Assembly (NCBI GenBank): GCA_023230585.1
Contig: JALNXB010000026.1
Location: 1-28,376 of the forward strand
From: a bacterium
Lineage (GTDB): Bacteria; Ratteibacteria; UBA8468; B48-G9; JAFGKM01
Length of the DNA: 28,376 nt
Reading direction: 5' to 3'
Below, piece by piece: positions 8,139 through 16,312 of the stretch. The notes below the pieces were generated by a model, which was not told where the DNA came from, did not search any database, and saw only the letters and a program-made list of their open reading frames with translations. The number at the start of each line of letters is the position of its first letter. The first letter of the stretch is position 1. A program made the position numbers and the translations under genes.

Positions 8139-9616
8139 TTTTTCTTCTCGCCCCCAAGGATGGTGGTAATTTCATCAAGTACAAGGTCTATCTCTCTATT
8201 TAGGGATGCCCGTTTCTCCTCATATTTTTGAATCAAATCCATTGGGTTAAGGATTTCTTCTTCTATATGGGGATAACCGCAAAGGTCAAGGTTGTAACCA
8301 AATTCTTCTATAAGTTGTTCAACTTTATATTTTTTTGCTTTATCAAAACCGTCAATATTTATCTCCTGCCGATTTTCCCACCACTTAAAAACAGGGTTAA
8401 AATGTTCCAGTTTCATAGGTTTTGTTTTAGAAAAATTCTTGTACCCTTTAGGCATATCCAGACGGTAGAACCATATTTCTGAAGTTGGTTTTGTATGGTC
8501 AAAAAATAGGATGTTGGTGGTGATAGATGTATATGGAGCAAATACGCTGTTTGGCATACGGATAATAGTGTGTAAGTTAAATTCTGAGAGAAGTTTTTTC
8601 TTGATATTTATTTTAGCGTTATCTGTGCCAAACAAGAAACCGTCTGGAAGGATAACAGCGGCACGACCGTTTTTCTTTAATCTGTACATTATTACTGACA
8701 TAAAAAGATCGGCTGTTTCGCTGCTGGCAAGGTCGGATGGAAAATGGTTTTTAACGTCTGCCCTTTCACTTCCACCGTAAGGCGGGTTCATAAGAATAAC
8801 GTCAAATTTATCTTTTTCTGTGTAGTCCAGCACGTCTCTCAATAGGGAGTTGTTATGGTATATCGTTGGCACATCTAAACCGTGTAGCAACATATTGGTG
8901 ATACAGAGCATATACGGGAACTGTTTTTTCTCAATACCGTAAATAGAGTTAGAGTATTTTGACCGGTCGGTTGTGGTTTTAATCTGTGGTTCAAGTTCTT
9001 TAAGCCAACTTGTTATAAAGCCGCCTGTACCGCAAGCAAAATCAGCCATCTTCTCACCGATTTTAGGTTGAATAGTTTTTGCCATAAACTCTGTTACAGC
9101 GCGAGGTGTGTAAAACTCACCAGAAGAACCAGCACTCTGTAATTCGCGAAGGATAGATTCGTATATCTCGCTAAATGCGTGGCTCTCTTGGTAGTCGCTT
9201 AAATCAAGTTCGTCAATAATGTTTATGACCTGACGAAGTAAAACTCCGTCTTTCATATAGTTGTTGGCGTCTTCGAAGGTGGTCTTGACAATAGATTTCT
9301 TAATAGGGGTGTTGGGGGTAACATCTAATTTTTTTAGTGTAGGAAAGAGTGTGTTATTGACAAAGTGTAGCAGAGTATCTCCTGTTTTAGCGTTTCCGCT
9401 TTTATCGTCTACTGCCCAGTTGTTCCAACGGCACTCTTCTGGAATAATAGATTGGTAGTTGTCTTCCATTATTTCCCATTCTTCTTCCTTAGAATCGTAC
9501 ACCTTTAAAAATAGCATCCAGGTAATCTGTTCTATACGTTGTGCATCACCGTTGATACCAGCGTCGTTACGCATAATGTCTCGGAGTCTTTTGACAAAAT
9601 TTGATAGGTTTTTCAT
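8135..9616 (-). CDS. hsdM: Type I restriction-modification methyltransferase HsdM
   Basis: The 493-residue N6-adenine methyltransferase subunit pairs with HsdS to modify host DNA, and with HsdR to restrict foreign DNA. A helical N-terminal HsdM domain (about 1-130) precedes the catalytic domain. The S-adenosylmethionine-binding motif DFACGTGGF lies at 192-200 and the catalytic NPPY at 277-280. GEFYTPRAV (166-174), typical of HsdM, is present. All key motifs are intact and length is normal. The ATG overlaps the hsdR stop codon (ATGA), and the stop overlaps the hsdS start in the same way. This indicates a translationally coupled R-M-S operon. Confidence 0.96.
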   Translation of the reverse strand: MKNLSNFVKRLRDIMRNDAGINGDAQRIEQITWMLFLKVYDSKEEEWEIMEDNYQSIIPEECRWNNWAVDDKSGNAKTGDTLLHFVNNTLFPTLKKLDVTPNTPIKKSIVKTTFEDANNYMKDGVLLRQVINIIDELDLSDYQESHAFSEIYESILRELQSAGSSGEFYTPRAVTEFMAKTIQPKIGEKMADFACGTGGFITSWLKELEPQIKTTTDRSKYSNSIYGIEKKQFPYMLCITNMLLHGLDVPTIYHNNSLLRDVLDYTEKDKFDVILMNPPYGGSERADVKNHFPSDLASSETADLFMSVIMYRLKKNGRAAVILPDGFLFGTDNAKINIKKKLLSEFNLHTIIRMPNSVFAPYTSITTNILFFDHTKPTSEIWFYRLDMPKGYKNFSKTKPMKLEHFNPVFKWWENRQEINIDGFDKAKKYKVEQLIEEFGYNLDLCGYPHIEEEILNPMDLIQKYEEKRASLNREIDLVLDEITTILGGEKKK

Positions 9617-11985
9617 ATATTAACCGCCTTATATAGTTCTCCTTCTAATTCTTTGACCGCTTGAAGGTACCCGCTTTTACCTCCAAAGAAGTCCGTAATC
9701 CTTGCGGGGTTACCAAACTTTTGGAACGGGTAGAGTTTTAATACCTCTGTCTTTTCAATCTCATAGATACCGGTATTCATATATTTGTCCAGTAGCGCTT
9801 CTAAAACCTCACGAGCAACACCGCTATATTTGCTTAAAAAATCACGTTTCTTGACATTGTTTGCACGTTCTTGGCGTGTCAATGGTTTCTTACCAAAAGC
9901 TACGTAGCAGATAAAATCAAAATCATCTACATCAGATAAGTTCTGGTCTGCTTTCATACTTTCAAGGTTGATACCACGTTCCAATAGAAGATTTTTAATG
10001 CTTTCTTTCTTCTTCTCAGAAGACCATTGATGGATAAAATTGTCCAAAGAAGCGTATCTGCCAAGTATGTTGGATTTTGTGTAGTCAACAATGTTTTCCT
10101 GCCGTAAGAGTTTGCCGTTTGTATCATAAATAGAAACGGTCTTGCCTATAATTTCAACCGGGCAACCGTTTTCATCAACAATTGGTTTTTCTTTGGGTGC
10201 TACCTCATCACCGTAAATAATATCAGTATCGTCTTCAGAAATACCGGGAGGATTATCTTTACTATAATAATCGTCCTGCTCTATGGGTCCGTCCCAGTCA
10301 GGGTCTGCAAACAGGCGTGTTACGTTACGGAAATCCATAACTGTAAAGTGTGTTTTTCCGTCTTGTTCACGGATACGGGTGCCACGACCGATAATCTGTT
10401 TAAATTCGGTCATAGAACCTATCATCTGGTCAAGTACAATCAACTTAATCATTTTGCAGTCAACTCCAGTAGAAAGTAGTTTTGAGGTGGTAGCGATTAC
10501 AGGGTATTTTGGTGCAACCGAAATAAAATGGTTCAGTTTTCTTTTACCGTAGTCGTCGCTTCCTGTTATACGAACAATGTAATCGGAGTTCTTTTTAACC
10601 ATATCGGAATTGAGGTTTATCAGTGCTACCCTCATACGTTCAGCGTGGTCTTCGGTAGCACAGAAAACAATGGTCTTATCCATCCGTCCTACGCTTTTAA
10701 GGTACGTTGTAATCTCTTTTGCTACCTCTTCTGTGCGGTCTTCAAGTATGATGTTGTAGTCAAAATCGCTGTTGGAATAGATGCGATCTTCAATCTCCTG
10801 CCCGTTTTTATCAAGTTGTCCTTTATACGGACGCCAACCTTCGCCTATGTTGGTACGGATATTGATTACCCTAAACGGAGCAAGAAAACCGTCCTCAATA
10901 CCTTCCCGTAAACTGTATGTATAAATTGGTCCACCAAAATAATCTATATTAGAAATATATTTTGTTTCCTTAGGGGTAGCAGTCATACCGATTTGAGTAG
11001 CTGAAGAGAAGTAGTCAAGTATTTTACGCCAGTTGCTATCTTTCTTTGCTGAACCTCTATGGCACTCATCAACTATTATAAGGTCAAAAAAATCTTTACG
11101 AAATAGGGTAGTTAAACGTCTTACAGTTTCGTCTTCGGCTTTATCAATTTCATATTCAGCTTTCTCAGTTTCATCTTCTTTGCGGTCGGTTAGTTGGTGA
11201 TATAGGGAAAAATAGACCTCGTAAGATGTTATAGTAGTTGGGTTATCTTTAGCAAAATTAATTTTATGAATCACCTTTTTAAGTGGCGCAAAATCCTGCT
11301 GAATAGATTGGTCAACAAGAATGTTTCTGTCAGCAAGGTATAACACTTTTTTCTTCATACCACTTTTAAGTAACCGATAAACTATTTGAAATGCTGTGTA
11401 GGTTTTACCTGTTCCTGTTGCCATAACCAGTAAAAGACGATCTTCTCCTTTTGCGATGGCATCTACGGTGCGGTTGACTGCGTTGCGTTGGTAGTAACGA
11501 GGAGCGTAAATGTTTGGGTTTGTGTAGTATGGCTGAGAGATAATATCTTTTTCTCTGTCCGTCAGTTGTTTTGCAGCATAGTATCTATCTATTAGTTCAT
11601 AGGGAGAGGGAAATTGGGATAAAGGAATTTCTCGTTCTTTTCCTGTTAAAAAATCGTGTTCATAAAAAGCGTCACCGTTGGAACTGTAAGCAAAAGGAAC
11701 ATCAAGCATCTGAGCGTAAGTTATGGCTTGTTGTAGCCCGTAAGATACGGTATGTTTGTTGTCTTTTGCTTCAACGATAGCAATAGGGTTGTTTGGGTTT
11801 ATGTATAGAATATAATCGGCTTTTTTGGGGTCTTCGCGATTTACTAAGTTACCTTTAAGGTTTATTCTACCGTCGGTAATTTTAGTTTCCATAGTAATAT
11901 GGTTGAAACTCCATTTTGCTGTAATTGCTGGAGTGATATATCGAAGTTTAATATCTTCTTCGGTCATCTGTTTTTTTGGAATCAC
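9613..11985 (-). CDS. hsdR: Type I restriction endonuclease/translocase HsdR (EcoEI-like)
   Basis: The 790-residue motor and nuclease subunit. The N-terminal PD-(D/E)xK nuclease core is seen as D57, E72-A-K74 and the Q86xxxY90 motif. A superfamily-2 helicase follows, with Walker A ATGTGKT (189-195), the DECH box (306-309), GMTATPKE and the QIIGRGTRIRE motif VI. The C-terminal part resembles the EcoEI R C-terminal domain that holds the M2S core. The start is taken as GTG at 11985 because AGGGAGAGG lies six nt upstream; an ATG six codons later is the alternative. It is the first gene of the hsdRMS operon, behind a strong promoter at 12054-12082 and a leader of about 60 nt. Catalytic residues look intact, so the system should be active. 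Confidence 0.95.
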   Translation of the reverse strand: MIPKKQMTEEDIKLRYITPAITAKWSFNHITMETKITDGRINLKGNLVNREDPKKADYILYINPNNPIAIVEAKDNKHTVSYGLQQAITYAQMLDVPFAYSSNGDAFYEHDFLTGKEREIPLSQFPSPYELIDRYYAAKQLTDREKDIISQPYYTNPNIYAPRYYQRNAVNRTVDAIAKGEDRLLLVMATGTGKTYTAFQIVYRLLKSGMKKKVLYLADRNILVDQSIQQDFAPLKKVIHKINFAKDNPTTITSYEVYFSLYHQLTDRKEDETEKAEYEIDKAEDETVRRLTTLFRKDFFDLIIVDECHRGSAKKDSNWRKILDYFSSATQIGMTATPKETKYISNIDYFGGPIYTYSLREGIEDGFLAPFRVINIRTNIGEGWRPYKGQLDKNGQEIEDRIYSNSDFDYNIILEDRTEEVAKEITTYLKSVGRMDKTIVFCATEDHAERMRVALINLNSDMVKKNSDYIVRITGSDDYGKRKLNHFISVAPKYPVIATTSKLLSTGVDCKMIKLIVLDQMIGSMTEFKQIIGRGTRIREQDGKTHFTVMDFRNVTRLFADPDWDGPIEQDDYYSKDNPPGISEDDTDIIYGDEVAPKEKPIVDENGCPVEIIGKTVSIYDTNGKLLRQENIVDYTKSNILGRYASLDNFIHQWSSEKKKESIKNLLLERGINLESMKADQNLSDVDDFDFICYVAFGKKPLTRQERANNVKKRDFLSKYSGVAREVLEALLDKYMNTGIYEIEKTEVLKLYPFQKFGNPARITDFFGGKSGYLQAVKELEGELYKAVNI

Positions 11986-12053
11986 AAATTACCTCTCCCT
12001 ATTTGTTTGCTGTCTGCTTTGCTGTTTTTTGTCAGCAAGGAGTTTTAAAGTTT

Positions 12054-12082
12054 ATTATATCACTTAACCAGTAGTTTCTCAA
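12054..12082 (-). promoter_or_regulatory. Sigma70-type promoter of the hsdRMS operon
   Basis: On the minus strand, TTGAGA (12082-12077) and TATAAT (12059-12054) are separated by exactly 17 nt, and a TGA makes the -10 an extended one. This is five of six and six of six to consensus. Transcription should start near 12047, about 60 nt before the GTG of hsdR. Confidence 0.75.
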
Positions 12083-12099
12083 AAACTTGGCATAAAAGA

Positions 12100-12134
12100 G
12101 AGATTGCCACGCCAAAACACGGCTCGCAATGACA
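12100..12134 (+). repeat. Dispersed repeat GAGATTGCCACGCC..GGCTCGCAATGACA, copy 1
   Basis: Near-palindromic block (ATTGC...GCAAT, with GCC/GGC). Its reverse complement recurs at 28324-28357, sharing TTGCGAGC and GCGTGGCAATCTC. Similar TTGCGAG...GTGGCAATCTC repeats are common in many unrelated bacteria. Confidence 0.75.
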
Positions 12135-12167
12135 AACTAATAGAAAAGAGGATGGGGAGGTAGTTTT

Positions 12168-12509
12168 TCACAAATCAATCTCAATCCCTTTGGTGCGTAT
12201 CTCATATATTAGTGGTATCCAAGTATTCTCTTTGTATGCTTTTACAGAAAGAGGAACTGGTTCAATTCTGGAATCTATCTCTCCTGCCACCTTAAATAAA
12301 AACATACCTTCTTCAACGGTATCTTTCCCAAAATCTTTTGAAATTATTGCCACATCAATATCGCTATCTTTATTAGGAGTAGTAGAGGCATAAGAACCAT
12401 ATAGAATAATTTTATCTATTCTTATACCTTCTTTTTTTACCCTTTCTACAAACTTATTAATTTTTTCAATAATTGATTTTTCTATTACAGGTTTTACTTT
12501 TTTAACCAT
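12168..12509 (-). CDS. MNT-type nucleotidyltransferase, probable antitoxin
   Basis: A 113-residue minimal nucleotidyltransferase of the DNA polymerase beta fold. The signature GSX10DXD is complete (G38, S39, D50, D52) with a possible third carboxylate at E83 (IEPVPLS). In characterised HEPN/MNT modules such as MntA-HepT, the enzyme adenylylates and neutralises the HEPN partner; that role is inferred here from family and pairing. Its ATG lies inside the 3' end of the upstream HEPN gene (16-nt overlap), behind AAAGGG, implying coupled translation. Length is usual for the family. Confidence 0.88.
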   Translation of the reverse strand: MVKKVKPVIEKSIIEKINKFVERVKKEGIRIDKIILYGSYASTTPNKDSDIDVAIISKDFGKDTVEEGMFLFKVAGEIDSRIEPVPLSVKAYKENTWIPLIYEIRTKGIEIDL

Positions 12510-12880
12510 TTAAAAACCCTTTCAATTTCTTTTAATTGTTCCAACGTATATTTTTTTGTACACTTTTTGTGAAAAAGTTTCTGTTCATCAGGGTATCTGG
12601 ATTGAAAATAAAATTCCATAAATTCACTCAATTTTGTTAAAATATTCTTCGGAAATTTTAATCCAGTTTTTTCTGCCAACTGAGGTAGGGAATGAGTAAA
12701 AGGGGCGTGTTTTTTTCTGTTTTTCACATAAACTGCTTTTAAGATTTTTTCGAGAGCAAGATGTCCAAAAAACAAAGCGTAAGGATACTTCTCTTTTTCA
12801 TATAAACTTTGAGCAACAGAAAAATCATAGTCGGCACCTTCTACCCAATACTGTATGGTTTTTTCTATGTCAAAATTCAT
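12494..12880 (-). CDS. HEPN-domain protein, probable toxin partner of MNT
   Basis: A 128-residue all-helical HEPN protein of the PF05168 type. It shows an N-terminal W-x3-A-x2-D pattern (12-20), LALEKILKA (41-49) and a C-terminal RYPDE (95-99). Most toxic HEPN RNases have an RX4-6H motif. Here the nearest arrangement is R95 with H104, a spacing of eight residues, so RNase activity is uncertain. It overlaps the downstream nucleotidyltransferase by 16 nt. No Shine-Dalgarno sequence precedes the ATG. Instead an extended -10 (TGC-TAAAAT) ends six nt before it, suggesting a leaderless mRNA. Confidence 0.85.
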   Translation of the reverse strand: MNFDIEKTIQYWVEGADYDFSVAQSLYEKEKYPYALFFGHLALEKILKAVYVKNRKKHAPFTHSLPQLAEKTGLKFPKNILTKLSEFMEFYFQSRYPDEQKLFHKKCTKKYTLEQLKEIERVFKWLKK

Positions 12881-12886
12881 ATAAGA

Positions 12887-12915
12887 ATTTTAGCATATTG
12901 ATATTATTAAAGCAA
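12887..12915 (-). promoter_or_regulatory. Extended -10 promoter, leaderless HEPN start
   Basis: On the minus strand TGC-TAAAAT (12895-12887) is preceded, 17 nt upstream of the hexamer, by the weak -35 TTGCTT (12915-12910). Only six nt separate the -10 from the ATG at 12880, which puts the transcription start at or near the start codon. The same nine-base extended -10 recurs at 19469-19477. Confidence 0.5.
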
Positions 12916-12932
12916 AAAAGAAAGGCGTAAGT

Positions 12933-12960
12933 GGTGTTATTTACTCTCTCTGGTACTCCT
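12933..12960 (+). repeat. Dispersed repeat GGTGTTATTTACTC, copy 2
   Basis: Identical for 14 bases to 6532-6545, then diverging (CTCTCTGGTACTCCT against ACTCAGGGACTACGG). Confidence 0.6.
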
Positions 12961-12970
12961 GTGACGTGGA

Positions 12971-13006
12971 TTAAGTGAAAGATCCTGAAACAAGTTCTGG
13001 ATGACA
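12971..13006 (-). repeat. Dispersed repeat, inverted copy of 52-91
   Basis: The reverse complement starts TGTCATCC, has the shared core AACTTGTTTCAGGA, and ends TCACTTAA. Confidence 0.7.
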
Positions 13007-13021
13007 TTCCCAAAGATATGC

Positions 13022-13145
13022 CTTCTACCCTTGGGGGAGAAGGGCAGGGATGAGGGGGCTGTTAACAGGCGAGGAAAAACGGAAGATATAACGACAAAGG
13101 CAAAAGACCCCCTCACCTTACATCCTCTCCCCCAATGGGAGAGGA
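13022..13145. repeat. Large imperfect inverted repeat with CTCTCCCCC/GGGGGAGAG arms
   Basis: CCCTTGGGGGAGA near 13028-13040 and TGAGGGGG (13051-13058) face CCCCCTCA (13108-13115) and CTCTCCCCCAATGGG (13126-13139) in inverted order. The right arm is itself a hairpin with 9-bp arms (13123-13131 with 13137-13145). Such CCCTCACC..CTCTCCCCC elements are widespread intergenic repeats. Translating them gives the spurious LPLGE/HPLPQWER peptides. Confidence 0.75.
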
Positions 13146-13168
13146 GAGTGTGTGTGGAATTGCCGGTG

Positions 13169-13203
13169 CTTTTGTCTTCTACCCTTGGGGGAGAGGAGAA
13201 TAC
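13169..13203 (+). repeat. Dispersed repeat CTTCTACCCTTGGGGGAGA beside the RND stop
   Basis: CTTCTACCCTTGGGGGAGA (13176-13194) is identical to 13022-13040 and very like 6676-6694. It ends in GGAGAATACA, eight bases from the stop codon of the RND gene. Confidence 0.75.
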
Positions 13204-13210
13204 AGGAAAA

Positions 13211-16200
13211 TTAAGCGGTTGTGTCCCCTGCTCTTCTTGCTATACGTCTTTCAAAAAGATAATATACAACGGGGACAACAAACAGAGTTATAAAAGTAGC
13301 GCTTAAAAGTCCTCCTATAACTGCTCTTGCAAGAGGCGCCTGAAACTCGCCACCTTCTCCAAAACCAAGTGCCATAGGTATTAATGCAAGAATGGTTGTG
13401 AACGAGGTCATAAGAATTGGTCTTAAACGTCTGCGTCCTGCTTCTTCTATAGCGTCTTTGAGTAGAAAGTTGTCTCTACGACGTAAAAGAATTATATGGT
13501 CAACTAAAACTATAGCGTTGTTGACAACAATCCCGCCTAACATAATACATCCTATAAAGGATTGTATGTTAAAGGTTGTCCCTGTTAGAAATAGTAACCA
13601 CACAACCCCTATAGCTGCAGGAGGTATAGAAAACATAACCACAAACGGATCTCTCAAAGATTCATATAGAGAAACCATAACCATATATACTAAAAGTAAG
13701 GCAAGTATAAATACACCTACAAGTTCTCTAAAAGCCTCCTGCTGTTCTTCATATTCACCTGTAAGTGCCATAGAAAAATCGCCTGGAACAGGTATAGACT
13801 GTAGTCCGTTCTGCACATCTTTAATAATAAGACTCATATCTCTGTCACTTGTATTGGCAGATACTGTAACAATACGTTCTTGGCTTTTTCTTTCTATTGT
13901 TACAGGACCTGAATGGGGTTTCATATCAACAAGGTTTCTTAAAGATACAGATTGCCCATAATTGTTGACAAGAGAAAGGTTAAGTATATCTTCCATACTC
14001 ATTTTATCGGCATCTTCCAGTTGAACAAATATACGGTGCTCGCTACCACCCTCCCTAAAATAACCAGCAGTGCTACCACCTAAAGATATCCGAAGCATAT
14101 CTGCAACTTGTGACACATTAAAACCCAAATCTGCCGCTTTAAGTCTATTAACCAGTATAAGTTGTTCGGGTATACCTGTTTCTCTGCTAACTTGTGCGTC
14201 GGTAACTCCATCAACACCTTCTACCATTTTTTTTACTTGGGAAGCAAGGTTATCAGCTGTGGTAAGGTCATACCCGCGAATCTCTACTTGAACTCTATCT
14301 GCGGTGCCTGCTCCTCTCATTAGCATCCTTGTGAACATACCGGTCCCAGCACGAGTTCTAACAATCATACCAGGAATATGAGATAGTTGTTGCCGTATAT
14401 CTGAAGCAATCTTTTCACTGGAACGTTTTCTTTGTCCCCTACCCTTTAAAGAGATTCTTAACTGCCCCGTATGGGACCCTGACGTCCAACCAGAACCGCC
14501 TACAGTTGTTATTTTGTTTTCCATTTCTGGAATTTCTTTGTCAACAACTGTTTCAATTTTCTTAAATTGTTCATCAACTACAGCCAGTTTGGTACCTACT
14601 TCCATCTCTCCTGTTATCCTAACTTCTCCTTCATCGCTTTGAGGAACAAGTTCTCTACCTATCATAAGCCCAACCCCAACACTTACAACAAGTACAATAA
14701 AAACAGTTATAAGAACAACCCAACAATGAGTAAGAGCATGTTTAAGCATTTTTTTATACAGTTCTTCCATCTCGGTAAGCACCTTACCTATAGCCCTGTA
14801 TAATTTATGTAAAAGATTTTCGCCAGTAAAGGATTTCTCGTCTTCAAGTTGTAGAAATTTTGAGGAAAACATTGGAATCAATGTCAAAGCAACAGCAAGG
14901 GAACAGAGTAAAGCAAAACTTACTACCATAGCAAGTTGTTTAAACATAACCCCTGCCATTCCTCTCATAAAGACCAGAGGAAGGAACACTACTACTGTTG
15001 TAAGAGTGCTTGCAACAACAGCAGAAGCAACCTCTTGGCTACCTGCCACAGCAGATTCTTCTTGACTAAGCCCATCTTCACGTAGACGATAAATATTTTC
15101 TAAAACCACAATAGCGTTATCTACAAGCATACCTACCCCCAATGCAAGTCCGCCTAATGTCATTATATTGAGAGTAAATCCTGAAAAATATATAAGACCA
15201 AAAGCCGCTACAATAGAGATGGGAATAGCGACAGCAACAATTGCTGTACTTCTAAAGTTACGTAGAAAAAAGAGTAGTACAAGAACAGCAAATAGACCAC
15301 CGTATAAGGCAGATGTCCCAACTGAAGAGATAGACCTTTTAATATAACTTGATGAATCTACAATAGGCACAAGCCGTATCTGAGGCATATCTTCGTTAAT
15401 CTTTTCTACTTCTGCAAGAACATTCTTTGCAACCTCAACCGTATTTTTACCAGACTGTTTTGTAACAGAGAGGTTTATTCCAGGGCGACCATTGACACGG
15501 ACAGCTCGAGTAACTTTTTGTGAGGTATCTTTTACAGAGGCAATATCCTTTAATCTAATAGGAACATCCTCAAGTTTTGCAACCACAGTATTAGCAATCT
15601 CTTCAACGGTAACATATTCGCCAGGAGTTCTAACTATAACATCTTGGTAACCACGTTCAACCGCACCAGCAGGAAGAACAACGTTACTTTCTGAAATAGA
15701 GGAAATAATTTTGTTTAAAGGAAGGTTTAACGCTTTAATTTTTCCAGAATTAAGACTTACTCTTATCTCACGAGTACGACCACCGTATATATCCAGTGCG
15801 GCTACTCCCGGCACACGTTCTATTCTGTACTTTATCTGTTCGTCTATAATTCTTCGTAACTCTATCGGGTCAAGGTTACTGGATGCGCCTAACATTACTA
15901 TAGGCATACTGGAAGGGTCAAACTTTCTCAAAGTTGGCCTATCCATATCTTCTGGTAACCGAGAAATAATTCTATCAAGACGGTCTCTAACATCATTTGA
16001 AGCAGTATCTAAATCTGTCCCCCATGAGAATAGCACCCTAACTCTACTGCGCCCTTCCGAAGAATTTGAAGAGACTTCTTCAACTCCAGGCACAGCACTC
16101 ATTGCTTCTTCTATAGGGCGTGTAACAAGTTCTTCTATCTCTTCAGGGCTGGCATTCTCATAAGTAGCCGTTATACTTATAGTAGGGTAAGTAATATCAG

Positions 16201-16312
16201 GCATAAGGTCTATAGGAAGCCTTTTCAAAGCGACGCTTCCTATAATAATTACAATAAGAGCAACCATAGTTGTTAGTAAAGGGCGCCTAACAGAAAATTG
16301 AGATATGTTCAT
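13211..16312 (-). CDS. RND (HAE1 family) efflux pump, inner-membrane permease
   Basis: A 1033-residue proton-driven AcrB-like permease that exports hydrophobic or amphiphilic compounds through the adaptor and TolC-like partners. It shows TM1 (about 10-30), the porter domain, and TM segments at about 335-480. The TM4 motif GVGMLVDNAIVVLENIYR contains the proton-relay Asp (D398). In TM10 the AcrB Lys940 position reads Asn (VVNNAIVLVD, N931), as in SwrC-like members. The C-terminus has the usual last TM (about 1000-1020). The ATG overlaps the adaptor stop codon (ATGA), making it the last gene of a tolC-adaptor-pump operon. Length is standard. Substrate cannot be told from sequence. Confidence 0.95.
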   Translation of the reverse strand: MNISQFSVRRPLLTTMVALIVIIIGSVALKRLPIDLMPDITYPTISITATYENASPEEIEELVTRPIEEAMSAVPGVEEVSSNSSEGRSRVRVLFSWGTDLDTASNDVRDRLDRIISRLPEDMDRPTLRKFDPSSMPIVMLGASSNLDPIELRRIIDEQIKYRIERVPGVAALDIYGGRTREIRVSLNSGKIKALNLPLNKIISSISESNVVLPAGAVERGYQDVIVRTPGEYVTVEEIANTVVAKLEDVPIRLKDIASVKDTSQKVTRAVRVNGRPGINLSVTKQSGKNTVEVAKNVLAEVEKINEDMPQIRLVPIVDSSSYIKRSISSVGTSALYGGLFAVLVLLFFLRNFRSTAIVAVAIPISIVAAFGLIYFSGFTLNIMTLGGLALGVGMLVDNAIVVLENIYRLREDGLSQEESAVAGSQEVASAVVASTLTTVVVFLPLVFMRGMAGVMFKQLAMVVSFALLCSLAVALTLIPMFSSKFLQLEDEKSFTGENLLHKLYRAIGKVLTEMEELYKKMLKHALTHCWVVLITVFIVLVVSVGVGLMIGRELVPQSDEGEVRITGEMEVGTKLAVVDEQFKKIETVVDKEIPEMENKITTVGGSGWTSGSHTGQLRISLKGRGQRKRSSEKIASDIRQQLSHIPGMIVRTRAGTGMFTRMLMRGAGTADRVQVEIRGYDLTTADNLASQVKKMVEGVDGVTDAQVSRETGIPEQLILVNRLKAADLGFNVSQVADMLRISLGGSTAGYFREGGSEHRIFVQLEDADKMSMEDILNLSLVNNYGQSVSLRNLVDMKPHSGPVTIERKSQERIVTVSANTSDRDMSLIIKDVQNGLQSIPVPGDFSMALTGEYEEQQEAFRELVGVFILALLLVYMVMVSLYESLRDPFVVMFSIPPAAIGVVWLLFLTGTTFNIQSFIGCIMLGGIVVNNAIVLVDHIILLRRRDNFLLKDAIEEAGRRRLRPILMTSFTTILALIPMALGFGEGGEFQAPLARAVIGGLLSATFITLFVVPVVYYLFERRIARRAGDTTA

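Larger units (their letters stand above)
11986..12167. other. Gap between hsdR and the HEPN/MNT pair
   Basis: This region holds the hsdR leader and promoter and one dispersed repeat (12100-12134). The leader can form a 6-bp hairpin (TTGCTG/CAGCAA) with no T-run. There is no gene and no intrinsic terminator for the HEPN/MNT transcript, so reading through into hsdR is possible. Confidence 0.6.
12881..13210. other. Intergenic repeat mosaic downstream of the RND operon
   Basis: About 330 nt without a believable gene. From left to right it holds the HEPN promoter, a copy of the GGTGTTATTTACTC repeat (12933-12960), an inverted copy of the 52-91 repeat (12971-13006), a large imperfect inverted repeat (13028-13139) and a CTTCTACCCTTGGGGGAGA block abutting the RND stop codon. 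Confidence 0.75.

Noticed and set aside
12881..13210. Possible CRISPR array
   Set aside because: The repeats differ in sequence, orientation and spacing. There is no regular repeat-spacer pattern and no cas gene in the window.
13001..13306. Plus-strand reading frame of 101 codons
   Set aside because: It runs through the intergenic inverted repeat and into the RND gene on the other strand. Peptides like LPLGEKGRDEGA and HPLPQWER are typical translations of this repeat class, and it has no ribosome site.
13392..13961. 189-codon plus-strand frame inside the RND pump gene
   Set aside because: Antisense to a conserved permease. The composition follows the complementary coding strand.
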